From Moringa oleifera (lineage: Eukaryota > Streptophyta > Magnoliopsida > Brassicales > Moringaceae): 64,000 bases of DNA. Numbering within the stretch: the first letter of the stretch is position 1; each line of letters starts with the position of its first letter. Below, one piece after another: positions 48,001 to 60,969 of this stretch. Location of the stretch: the NCBI GenBank assembly GCA_021397835.1, contig JAJFZO010000064.1, positions 1 through 64,000 of the forward strand. The letters run 5' to 3'. The notes beneath the pieces were generated by a model. That model saw only the letters and a list, made by a program, of their open reading frames with translations, had not been told where the DNA came from and made no database searches. A program made the translations under genes and the position numbers.

Positions 48001-51000
48001 GAATGGTCGTCAACAAAAGTAACAAAATTTTTAAAATCCAGTTTAGACATAATAGGGCCAAGACCCTAAACTTTTGAATGAACCAACTCAAAAGAAGAAG
48101 TAGCATGTTTATTAATTTTAGGAGTAGAACTAAGACGATGGTGTTTGATGAACTGACATGACTCACAATCTACATTGCACGTCGAATGGGGATGTGACTC
48201 CAAAACATGCAATGATCTAGGTATATGAGTGTCAAGAATGTAGAGACCTCACAATTCATATCCGTCACTAATAATCTTTTTTGTCATACGATCCTGAATT
48301 AAGCAATAATCAAAAAAAAAAAAAAAGGGGGGATGCAGTAGTTAAGAATGCTAGTGAGCTGGTTCACAAAAAGGACAGTTGAGGTAAATATAGAGCATAT
48401 GACAACAGAAGTTGAGGGGCTATGGTGCTTATGCCAGGTCCAAGAACACAAGATTGGGTCCCATAAGCTAAAGTAACACTAGAATCAGTTTTATATAGTT
48501 GAAGAGCAAAAAGAAGACTAGAATTACCTCTCATATGATATGTGGTACTGGAATCATTGACTCATTTGGAGAATGAGAAAATTAGGCATGCATCGGGATT
48601 TCTGAGCCTTATTCTAAAGCTTTCTACAATCACGTTTCATGTGTCTTAGCTTATAACTATAGTGACACACAATCCCCCCAGAATCAGACACTATCATTGT
48701 CTTCTCATCATCCATAATTCAAAAATTTGGTGGGTTAAACACAGTTAAAAAAAGAAACAAAATCATTGAAGCACATAGGGGACAAAACTGACCCTGACAA
48801 AATACAAAATCATGGAGATATAAATAGAAATTAACCTAAGCAGAGCACAAAGCATAGATATGTGCTATACAAACTCAGGCAAAGCAAGTGAGGTGACCAG
48901 AGTGGGTGGTTGGACTGGACGCGCCATCACACGCGAGGCTACTAGTCACTGGATTTTGGTGACATGCCGGTCGACTAGTGGCACTTCTCTCTCCGCTGGC
49001 AGTGATGATAAATGATCACTCAAAATGGGTGACCAGATTCTGCCCTATTCTGCTTGTGTTTCAGCAGAGAATTTCAAACTCTAAAACAAAATTCCTAACC
49101 TTTGCCCTAATCTGATACCATGTAATCAGAGGTGAGAAAGATAATAGTTTGTTATATTTCTGTTGAGAGATTTGTTACACATATATGTACACAACTAAGA
49201 AGTTTAGACTAGGAATGTACAAATTAGGATCCCTGTCAAATAAGCAGGAGATCCCAGTAGGATGTTTACAATTAGGAATATGATATCTTTCTATATTATT
49301 TACAACTTATAACAAAAGAAATAAAAAAAAAAAACACAATGGTTTTCTAGTGATTCCAAAGGTATTGAATTTACTTATGATAACTAAATTCTTTAGTTAA
49401 CAACAATGAAAATATTAAACTTGTAACTCTTTGCACTCATCTCAGAATAGATCTTAATCGTGTACTTTTATGCACCTGATTCAAAAACAGGATTATCTAA
49501 ACCCTACAAATGCTGGAGATTGACGCTTACAAATATTAAATCATATAGTTGGTTTGTTGCTCTTGCACTTTATTTAGCTAGAAATGTTTATGATCTCTTG
49601 TTGTTGAACTTAAGCTTTTATGGTCATGTTTGAGAAATATAGCTTCTGTCACTTGGTTAAGCTGTTTAGCCTAACTACATTTCTGTTTATACTTGATTTG
49701 GGCTTGATACTTGTTCTTCATGAAAATGCTAATGATTTCACTTTTTGATTTCTTCTAATACTTCAGGTTTTGTGATCTCCCTTTTCTCTGTATGTGTTGA
49801 CATAATACCTTATATCACTATATATTTTCTGTCTTCTTCTTTTAGGTAAGAGCTCCACATCTTTCTGATAAATGTCATTACAATGGTCTTACTCTTACAC
49901 AAATTTAAGATTCCTGTTGATGTCAATATCATCAACATTAATATGTTCTCCTTTATGTCGTGACTTCTACCTGAATTCAGAACTAATGAGGCTGGCTTGT
50001 TTTTGAATTCTGTTGCAAGTGGATTGAGAAGCAAACATGTTTTTGCTCTTATGTGCTGCTCAAGGTGATGGCTTCATTGTTGAGCTTCTTGTGCATGTGC
50101 AGATTCAGGGGGAGAGAATTTCTTCAAAGTTTTTGAAAGGAAGATGGATGAAAAGCGTATTCGCTTAAAGGAAAGCGGTAGACATCTTTCACATTCATTT
50201 AGGTTTTTGCAACCTGTTGATAATAGACTGGCAGAACAATTGGAGGCTAATTACTCACCATTTTATAGGTCGTGAGCTCGCTGTTTCCTGGGCCTTATGT
50301 GCTGTATGCCTCCTTGGCCATCTCTCTCATATTTTAGGTGCTAAGGCTTCATGGATCCATGCATTTCATTCAACAGGATTCCATGTGTCGTTGTCTTTGT
50401 TTACATTGCTGGGTCCTGGGCGTCAACTTATTGTTGATGGCATGAAAAGTCTCATCAAGGGAGCTCCAAACATGAACACGTTAGTTGGTCTTGGGGCTTT
50501 ATCATCATTTAGTGTTAGTTCATTAGCTGCCTTGATACCGAAGTTGGTGAGTGATGATTCTTAACTCTAATAGCTAGAAACGTAGTTCTGTGGTTTATAA
50601 CTGCCTGAGCATATAACATGTCATATTTTTAACCTTTGAATGATAATGCATGGTGACAGTTGGCAAAGCCATGCTATTTACTGCTGGAAATATTAGTTAG
50701 AATGCTGTACAACATGCTTGTTTTCTTCAAAGTGGTTGATTGAAGCGGGATTTTGTTATACTAAGTGCCTGACTGGTGTTCCTTTGTGTTTGCATAGGAC
50801 ATGATTAATTCTTAATATTTAATTCAAGTTCTGCTTCCCTTGACTTTGTGGATCTGTAATTCTGATGCATGATTTATGGAGTATATTCTCTATCCCAGCA
50901 TCCTAGAGATATAGTACACTTGTTTTATTTAGAAAATGCAAGATTGTAGAACTAGTAGACATTCTAATCCTGTTGAATGATGTCAATGCAGGGTTGGAAA

Positions 51001-54000
51001 ACATTCTTTGAGGAGCCAATTATGTTGATAGCATTCGTCTTATTAGGAAGGAATCTTGAACAAAGAGCTAAAATCAAAGCCACCAGTGACATGACAGGAC
51101 TTTTGAGTGTTTTGCCTTCAAAAGCTCGTCTTCTGGTTAATGGTGATGCACACAAGTTGGGTTCAACCGTTGAAGTTCCTTGTAACAGTCTTGCTATTGG
51201 AGACCAAATTGTTGTGCTACCTGGAGTAAGTCATGCTGTTTTTTTAACATGTCATAACTTTTCATGTCTTAAGGTTTTTGTTTAGTAGAATATTTTGGCT
51301 TTTCAGAGATTTGGTCTTGTTAGACTTCCTTTATAACCTAGTGCTGCTCATTATGTCATGGGATGTTCCCTTCCTGGGATATGATGGAAACTAAAATGCT
51401 ACTTGCTGTTAACTATTTTCAGTTAAAAAATTTTGAAGTTTTTGCATGCATTCATGACCTTCTTTTCATGTTACCTACTTCCTGAATCCTCTGAGAAGTG
51501 TTTACATCATTCTAGGACCGTGTTCCAGCAGATGGAATAGTCAGAGCTGGTAGAAGCACCATTGATGAGTCAAGTTTCACTGGGGAGCCAATGCCAGTTA
51601 CCAAACTGCCTGGGGTGACTTTCTACCTACTTCTTGTTATTGCTTGTTATCAAGACAGAGATAGCACCTAACAGCAATTTTGCAGACTTCTGCAGTTATT
51701 GTTTTCAGAAGTGTGCCCATTTTGTTTGGTTTATTGTTTTATGATTAGAAAGAAAATACGGCTTTGTAAGTGATATCCTTCCATCATATCATAGTAGTGA
51801 ATCTTTTTTTTTTCTCCCTAGAATCAAGTTGCAGCTGGAAGTATAAACTTGAATGGAACACTTACAGTTGAAGTGCGTAGACCCGGAGGTGAGACTGCAA
51901 TGGGAGACATTGTTCGTTTGGTGGAAGAAGCGCAGAGTAGGGAGGCTCCTGTACAGCGGTTGGCTGACAAGGTTTTCTTTCTGTGTCTTTATCATGTTTA
52001 AATTTATATCTTGGTGTCATTGTGCTTCTTGATAAATTTAGGGTGTTGTATGTTATGATTTTTGATAGCAAATGTTGGCTTCGCAGTGTTGCTTTCCATA
52101 TTAAATTCTTTGTATGTAATGTATGTGTGTATGAATAAATGTACGCAGAGATGAGCAAATCTATGCAAGGTTCTATCTCTTATGTCATACTTGGATGTTA
52201 TGGCAATATTGGCAAAATTGAAGAAAAAGAAAAGAGGAAGATTGTAGCAAATGGTTACCAAAATTTGGACAGCTTTGAGCAATAAAATCTGCAAAAAACT
52301 TAGAAATGGATTGTATATGGCTTGACAATTTTGGAGATGATGGAGCAAGCAGAAAAAGCTAATGGCTACCAAATCTGCAGTAGCATTCTTTTTTCAAAAT
52401 TTTAAGTCTTTTTCTTTTTTCCTTTATCTGTGAATTTAGTTCTTAGGGTAATTTTCCTATACTTTTGGCATGGGATAGTTGGATTGTGTATGCTAGATTG
52501 CTATTTGGGTTGTGAACAGAACCAATTGAACAAAACATTAGTATTTGTTCAATTTTGTTCGCCTGGTTGTTTTAATTGGTTTGTTTCAGCCAAGCATGTA
52601 AAAACCATAGTTCCAAGTTTATGCATGTATATTATACTTACATCTTTTTGTTAGGTACAAGTTTATGTGTTTACTGGTGGGATCACCTATGTTTGGTGAA
52701 CCCCAGCCTTATCTAACTAGAAGAAAAGTATAATAAGAGCATTGAAACATAAGAAACTGGAAAGGAATATTGTCAATTTGGTTCCTGCCTTCTCATTTCT
52801 TTGGTTTGGGCTGGTCAGGTGTAGAATTAATGAATTTGGATTCAGCCTGATTTAACCTCCAAACTAATCAATCTGACCTAAATCAACCCTGACCAGTTGG
52901 CTCTAATCCTATGTTTGCAGCTAGTTAATAATACAGAGACCCCTTGTGTTTCTTATTTAAACTGGCTTTTTCTCTGTGTGTATTGAGGATTTCTGAGCAC
53001 AAATTAAGCTCTTCTGGAGAATAGTGAACCATCTATCTGAAGTTCTAGCAGAAAACCCTAGCCCGCATGCTGGCCACGTTTACATCAAATGCAAAAACCT
53101 GGTTGAATACATTTTTACTATCCTTGATTGTATACAACCTTTGAGCTTGGCCAATGCATTTTGGCCACTTTGGAACCTCGAAGGCAATGTTTCTGCTTAA
53201 CTTTAACATTAACTTGGAGATTCTTGAGGGGAGAAGAGGATTGGGTTTACATCTTAATCTTGACTTGTTTGACAGTGTTACATGTTGTAGAGTAAGGTTT
53301 TGGAAATTGTTTTATGCAATCATGCCTTCTAGACAAAGTTTTAGAGCTATAACTTACCAATGAAGATATGATGTATTGATTAGAATGTTATTAATAAAAT
53401 TTTATTATAGCCTTGAAATCAAACGCCACACCATTCCCACTCCTTCCTCCTTTCCTGGCTGAAATACTAGAAGTAGAAACTATTACTATATTGCCATAAT
53501 GACTATAATGCAAAGCTTTGCCAAGAAACTCAGTGTTGTCTGCTTGACATTGTTGTAACAATTGATTTTCGTAGGACTAGAAGAATTCTGTTGTAAGGAA
53601 GGACCCAATAAAATCAGTGTGTTTGCTATTGACTTCTTTTGCATCGAATTTTGACTTACAGCCTTTAAACATAATGTGTATTATTTGGGCTGTTGCAACA
53701 GTATTTTTCATGCTACTGTAGCTATCATTTACAAGGGTCCAAGCTGTGAGGATAGGATTAGAGTCTTTCATCCTCAACATCAATTTTTATAAAGGTGTTC
53801 AGCTTTTATCTTTTTTGATCAGAATGTTCAGCTTTTATCTTTTGCTAAATATTTACTCTAGCAGCACTGTATTTTGACTTCATGCTCTTTGTTGTTAACG
53901 AAACTCAGCCTTTGCCATTCCCTGTTCCTCTTGAGTAGGGTTTGCTTTAGCTAGAAACCAATAAGGGGTGTTAATCATTCTTTTTTAATTTATAAACTTA

Positions 54001-57000
54001 GGGATTGATGCCAAATTGAATTCTTGTATCAATATGTGTAAAAACCTCTTTCTATTTCTGTTTTTCAAATATCTGTCAATATGTGTGATTCTAAATATGA
54101 AGTAATGTGGCTTTCCTTTCCACATTAGATTTTAAACTTGGATATGTGGCCATATTTGCACTTGGATCTACTCTTCGGCCCCAGAAGAAGTTTCTACCTT
54201 CCAACAGGAGGTGAACTTGCTCTGATATATATATATATAGATGAGGTGCATTTGTGTTGCCTCAGAATAATCTCATTCTTTCTCTTCTTTTTCTTTTCTG
54301 TGAGACATAACAAAAAGTGTCAATATAAAATGACAGTAATTCAATTGAGATAGAAGAGGGAAATGCCACTATACATCAATGAGACAGAATTAAAAGTAAA
54401 CTCTTATGTTCTAGTTGGAACTATCTTGAAATTTAACTTATCAAATCACAATAAGCTTGTGTATTTTATGCTTAGTATTCCTGCATATGTGACACCATGT
54501 ACCCATTTAATTTCAGAGAAAAATATCAGTTTTTGTTTTAGGTATTTGCCTAATTCACTTTCTTCTCAAGTTTTGATTGGAAGGGAGTCGATATTTGACA
54601 TCAATGGAGCATAACAAAGTCATGAAGGTTCTTATCAGGAAAAAAAGAGCAGAAAATGTGGAGGTTTACCTGCTAATTGTTGTGGAACATGCAATACATA
54701 GATCAGAATGTAAATACTGATTTCTGTCTTTAGTGCAGAAGTATCACAAGACATGCATAGTCATACGAGAGCCCAAACATCATTTTCAGGCATTGATGGA
54801 ATATTCACAATAGGTTTTAATTTCCTATTTTCTTTGTTTTCCTAGGTGTCTGGGCACTTTACATATGGAGTGATGGCTCTGTCTGCTGCTACATTTATGT
54901 TCTGGAATCTGTTTGGCGAACTTATTCTTCCTGCTGCCTTGCATCATGGAAGTCCAGCTTCATTGGCCCTGCAGCTTTCATGCAGTGTTCTGGTAGATTC
55001 TTTTGAGATTTGTTTGAGTCCATCAATCACACTCATAATGTTTCATGGCTAACCTCATATGACTATCTTGACATTTTATGTCTCCATGTTGAGCCTTATC
55101 ATTCACTCATTTTCATTTGATCAATGCTAAGTCACTTTCCCTCTGTTTTGCTTGCGTATTTTTATTTTTCTCTTCTTATTTTGTAGAAATTATTTATTTT
55201 CTTAAATGTCTCCTGGTTATCAAGGGCTAATAAATAGAGAGCATTTTGCAGAACGCCGAAAACAGAAGTAATTAATGGTTTCGTTAAATATGTCAATTTT
55301 TGCAAAAATATTCTCTGTACAAATGCAAGGTTTCAAAACATAGCTCCTTGGCATGGGAGTTGGGAATAGGTGACCAGGATGGATTGAATTTGCCACTAGT
55401 GTGGATGGTCACGTATAAGTGGCATGTCATGTTTCTGTAGTGTTTCTTACTTGACATGAAAGCATCAAGTTTAGTCTTTCTAGCATGTGCTTATTTCTGA
55501 TGGAACTGGTGAGTATCGAGCTTGTGAGACATAGCATAAGTGAGGTCTATTAATGGAGGGAAAAAATCAATGTTTAACACATCTTTCTTATCTGTCGTCT
55601 TCTGTGAGAATATAAGGATCTTAGGAATACTGGGATCAATTCTTCTTTACTAAGTTACTCTGTATATGGAGATAGATAGATGTAAAGAACAGTCTGGTTA
55701 GGGATATTGGTGGGATGGTGAAAAGTCAGTGCAAGTTGCATCTTATTCGATATTAAACGTGTATCTAGAGGTTCATCTAGAAGACTCCTAGGGAACATTT
55801 GATTTTTACTTCTTTGGAAGGTAATGGTTATTCTGCCAAAGTCTATCCATCCACTTAATTTCATTGTTTACTTATAGAGTAGTAAAAGCACTTTGGCAAG
55901 CTTTACGAAGAATTTTCTGCTTCTTTCTTGTCCCTTAGTTTTTGTCATTTCCTATATTTGCCTTCTTTGCATGAGTGGGGTGGAAGAGTAATGAGTTAGG
56001 AATGGGCCATGGAAGACCGTCTAGGAGGGGAGCTGTTTGAGGAGATGGAGAGTTGGAGCAAATATTATTTTTTGAGTGGATAGTGCATTGGATTGGTCTA
56101 ATATTCACATAAAGCCTGCATGTATGCATGATTGCAGTTGGTTGCTTGTGTATGGAGATATATATATTATGATATTGGGGGGAAAAAAAAAGAGAGAGAG
56201 AAAAGGTATGACACTGTACAAAAAGAGAAAGGTTAAACTGATTGAAGTTGTTTGTGATATTGTCTCAAATAAGACTTCTGTTTCTGTTTACCTTGTCAAA
56301 TGGTGTAGATGCAGACTCCCTGGAGAGTTTGTTTAATGTTATTGGAAATAAAATTTACATTTCTCCTTTTTGGTTCATACCAATGCTTGCAACCTGTCAT
56401 TTTGTATGTTTTGGTGATGCTCTCTTTCTGATGCAGGTTGTTGCTTGTCCATGTGCCCTTGGCTTAGCAACACCTACTGCTATGCTGGTAATCTCTTCAT
56501 AAACATGACAACCACTTTTTGTCGGGAAAAGTGATATGATAAAGCCTATATTTCATGTTACAACGAGGACTAATTGATGTTTTCAGGTTGGAACTTCATT
56601 AGGGGCAAGAAGAGGACTCCTTTTGCGTGGTGGAAGTATTTTGGAGAAGTTTTCGGGGGTCAATACTGTTGTGTTTGACAAAACAGGAACCCTGACCGTT
56701 GGTAGGCCTGTTGTGACTAAAATCGTGACTTCTGGAGACTCAAGGTGTGGTAATGACACTTATTTATCATTATTATTTCTTTTGTTTGATAAGGGAAACA
56801 TCTTTTATTATATAAAAGTATTTCTTACGTGAAGGTTGGTAACTTTAAGGTCATACTTCTGAGATTAACTGTAAAACATGCAAAAAAGTGTGCATCATAT
56901 TTGTCCTTTAAGCCACATCCAAAAGTTGAGATTTTTTCTATTTTTGTTGACCATATTCTTCAGATCAATCCATCGCTGTGACCTAGTTAAATGGGCCTAC

Positions 57001-60000
57001 TCCGAAATGCAGTTGAACAGTTTATGACTGGAAAAAGCATGAGTTTTATAGTTCTTTCTTTCTCTGTGCGATGGAACTATCTGGTGCTAAATGCTCCATG
57101 TAATTTGTATGAATGAATAAATTTTTTCTGTAGATGTTCTTTTATGCTTTCAGGAAATTATACACATTTAAGCAGTTGAGGAAAACTATTCAACTGTATC
57201 CAGTTGCTTGTTCATCGATGAAAACTCGTTCATAAGTATATGAGGATTCTCTTATTTCTAGGAGTATTATTGCTTTAAAAAAAAAAGTTTATGGTTTCAT
57301 TAGAAAGAGCTAATTAGACGGGGCTATGATTTAAGATTGCTTGCAATTAAAAGGAAAATTGACTATCACATATATGGTAATGATTTTTTCTATTACAATA
57401 TTAGAAGCACATAATATTTAACTTAGAGACTGTAAATCCCTGCTAATTGGTGTTGGTTCTTTAAATATATAGAATATCTATATACACACCTTTTTTTTTA
57501 AAGAAAAAAAAAGGTATGAAGTATGTGAACCTCATGCTTATATGAGTACTATTTTGTTGGATAACAATATTGATCTTATGCTCAACACATCTAATTTTTA
57601 AAAGTTGTTTGATACATCTTGCATGCTCCTCAACAGGAAAGTATCTGTTATGTATAGAACATGCCTTAACAAATTTGATATTTCCATGCTAGTATAGGTA
57701 AGGAATATGGTTATAAATCAGAAAAATGGTGCGCAAGGTATTCTTAGATTGTTGCTTAAATTAAGGGTTCTTGCATGATTAAATTTCTGTAAACTGCAGG
57801 TTCAAATATACCAATGATTGCAATGAAACATTTGTTATCTTTGAAAATGTTTGTTCACTTGCATGTTTAGGCTTGGATACTGAGAGTCATCTGAAGCTCA
57901 ACTCTAAGGCATTACTTTAAATGTGTTATCACATGTATCATATGCTCTTCTCAAAAATTATGATCTTTTCACTTACGCATTTACTTTTCAAAACATACTT
58001 ATTCTGGTTTGGTGTAGATATTGAAACAATACAGAGTTTAATTTTCAAGGGGGGCTTAAGGAGTTTCTAGCATTGCTAAGGTATTGTTATTCTGATGAAA
58101 ATTATATGTATGCTTTGAAACAGGCAAAAATGGTCAGAAATTGAAGTTCTGAAGCTAGCAGCTGGTGTAGAATCAAATACAGTTCATCCAGTTGGCAAAG
58201 CCATTGTAGAAGCTGCGCAGGCTGCTGATTGTCAAAATATGAAGGTACATCCTTCCAAGAGTGAGAATGTGCTTCTTGTTGATATCGTTTCCAATTTATG
58301 AATTTCTAACATACTGAATTGGACTATTTAATAGGTGGTAGATGGAACATTTACAGAGGAACCAGGGTCTGGTGCAGTTGGTGTTATTGATAACAAAAAG
58401 GTTTCTGTTGGGACATTAGATTGGGTTCAGAGGTATACTCACATGCCTCATTTCATATGACATGCACGTCTCTACTTTAGGATCTGCCATAATGTTTTTA
58501 ATTGCGTACAAATAGGGGAAGTACTCGTTCTGGTGTTTTTGCCTATATGCACTTGGCATCTAAGGCATTTCATACTCGGTCCAACAAAAATCTTATTGCC
58601 TTCACAACATTAATGGCTTTGGCTATTCCTTTCAAATAAGTGATATTTTACTAAAGTACACTCTAACTTTCCATTGCCAACAGAAAATGTGGATTTTCAT
58701 TAAACAGCAAAGAGTTCTTGTGACTTTCTTTTTAATGTCTGATCATGCATCATTTAATTGGTTAAGCTATTTGCAGCTTCACTCATTTAGAGCTCATCTT
58801 CTCGTTCTTTCCTGGGTTTGGGGACATATTAGGTTGGATTTTGGGCAACATTGTTAATGAGCCACTTACGTTGGCGGACCCTCATGATTTTGATCCACTT
58901 GTGTAAACACAGAAATTTGGATCTGAGATGAATGCAAAACTTCCACAAGAAATATATCAACAATAGGGACATTGATATAGATATGGAATAAATTCTGCTG
59001 TATTCTCTTTTTTATTTTCACTATTTTACAATTTGCATCCTATGTAATATTCTATTTGAAAGTAAAATAAATACATTGTACGTAAGGAAAGCAGTGTGGT
59101 TGGCTTTTCAGAGCAAGTGCCAGTCAGGCATTAATGGTAATCATAGTGAGTCTGGATGTGCTGGTTACTTTCAGATTTCTTCTAAAATTTCAATCTCAAA
59201 TCAACAGTGAGTCTTCTGCAGGCATGGAGTTGATGAGCATCTATTGCACGTAACGGAAGCAGAGGAACTTAAAACTCAGTCTGTTGTCTATGTTGGAGTG
59301 GATAACACACTTGCTGGTCTTATATATTTTGAGGATAAGATCAGGGAAGATGCTGGACATGTTGTTGAAACTTTGTCCAGCCAAGGAATTAGTGTATACA
59401 TGCTATCTGGAGACAAAAGAAATACTGCCGAGTATGTAGCATCTGTTGTTGGAATTCCAAAAGAGAAGGTAAGGAATCCTTTCCATGACTATACAACCCT
59501 AGAGTGAGAGTTTGGTATGACACTTTTAAGTTAAAATGAGAGTTTGGCAGGAATCATTCGTTTTATAAATGTGATGAAGCCAAGCCAAGCACTACTTTGA
59601 TACTCATGCAAATTTATGCATGGTTTAAAGTTTCTAAATCTCTCAGGACCCTCATATACTTATAGCAATGAAATTACACGCATGAAGCCCAAATAGAATA
59701 ACTTAAAGACTGAATGGTTCTTTGTTACTTCTTGTATTCTGCTATTTGATTTCTCATGCTATTAACATTATGGCGTATTTGGAAGAATGAATAATTTATC
59801 AAACACCAGAAGATTATGTTTAAATTTGAGCAACATGCTGTCCATTGTAGGTACTATCAGAAGTTAAACCGGCTGAAAAGAAAAAGTTCATAAGCGAACT
59901 TCAGAAGAATCAGAATATCATTGCTATGGTTGGTGATGGAATCAATGATGCAGCTGCCTTGGCTTCATCAGATGTAGGAGTTGCCTTGGGTGGAGGTGTT

Positions 60001-60920
60001 GGAGCTGCCAGTGAGGTGTCTTCTGTTGTACTGATGGGCAACAGGCTGTCACAGGTTTATGTTAAACTTTCATCTTTTGCTGTTGCATATAGCTATTTTG
60101 ACAACTTTCACTTTGCTTTACCGGTCAAATTAGCATAGTATCTAATTGCTGATAAGCATTGCTGTATCTCACATGTGCATCTATCTCCCCAGCTACTCAA
60201 ATTGCAATCATGCCTTTTCTCCTCTGAAAATTTAATTTTAGTTAATCGCACTTTGCACAAGAATACAAAATATGAGGTGTATCATCAGTGCTACTGAAGG
60301 TGCACCTAGGGAAGAAAGGCTCAGAAATTGCTGCCAAGTTTACCTTGAGCTAAAAGTGAACCCTGTGATTGACTTTTGGTATTCTTTACCAATTTTTAGG
60401 ACACAAAAGAATAGAAGCACACCATCGAGTTTATGCGATTATGCCCGTAATTCTCCAGTGCCATTTAAATTTTTGATCTTCCCATTCTGACTTTTCTGAT
60501 GTCTGAATACTCAACATGTTTTTAATTGTAGTATCTTTGCTTTCTTTTGTTATGTCTATTCGTGAAGGATATCTCCATGTTATGCAGAACTTAGTACCCC
60601 TCAAGTCTTTCTAACAATTTTTGTATCTTTTTTCTATATCATTTTACTACTGATTCAAGCTTTCATCTGGATTGATCTCCTTTTAAGGGCTTTTTTATGC
60701 ACTGATTTACTGCAGAAATGAATGAACCCTATTTCTCAGGAGAATGCAAAAACTTTTAGGAACTGGTAAAGAGCAAACCAGTGTGGATCTATGTATGAAA
60801 TGAGTCAGTTTGTAAATATGTAACCACCACTGCTAATCCATCCAAATTTTCATTGCTGGGGACAAAATGAATAAGATGGCATGAACATGATTGTAAATAT
60901 TGCAGTTTTATTTTTGGTTG

Positions 60921-60969
<49 letters not shown>

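Larger units (their letters stand above)
45632..49314 (-). mobile_element. Degenerate Ty1/copia retrotransposon, antisense in PAA1 intron 3
   Basis: From high to low coordinates on the minus strand: a 5' LTR (49121-49314), a primer-binding site, a decayed gag, an integrase (48170-47650), a reverse transcriptase (47200-46250), an RNase H (46150-45750) and about 40 bp of 3' LTR. Integrase words include DDHSRVTWLYLMKSR-like and TTPQNGVVKRK. RT words include HPKWHRAIIKEMNAL, QLDIKNVFLHGD and an FVDD catalytic box (about 46498-46509). RNase H ends in EQLGDIFTKAL. Many stops and frameshifts mean it is dead. It accounts for most of the 6.1-kb intron (43989-50102). Confidence 0.9.
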
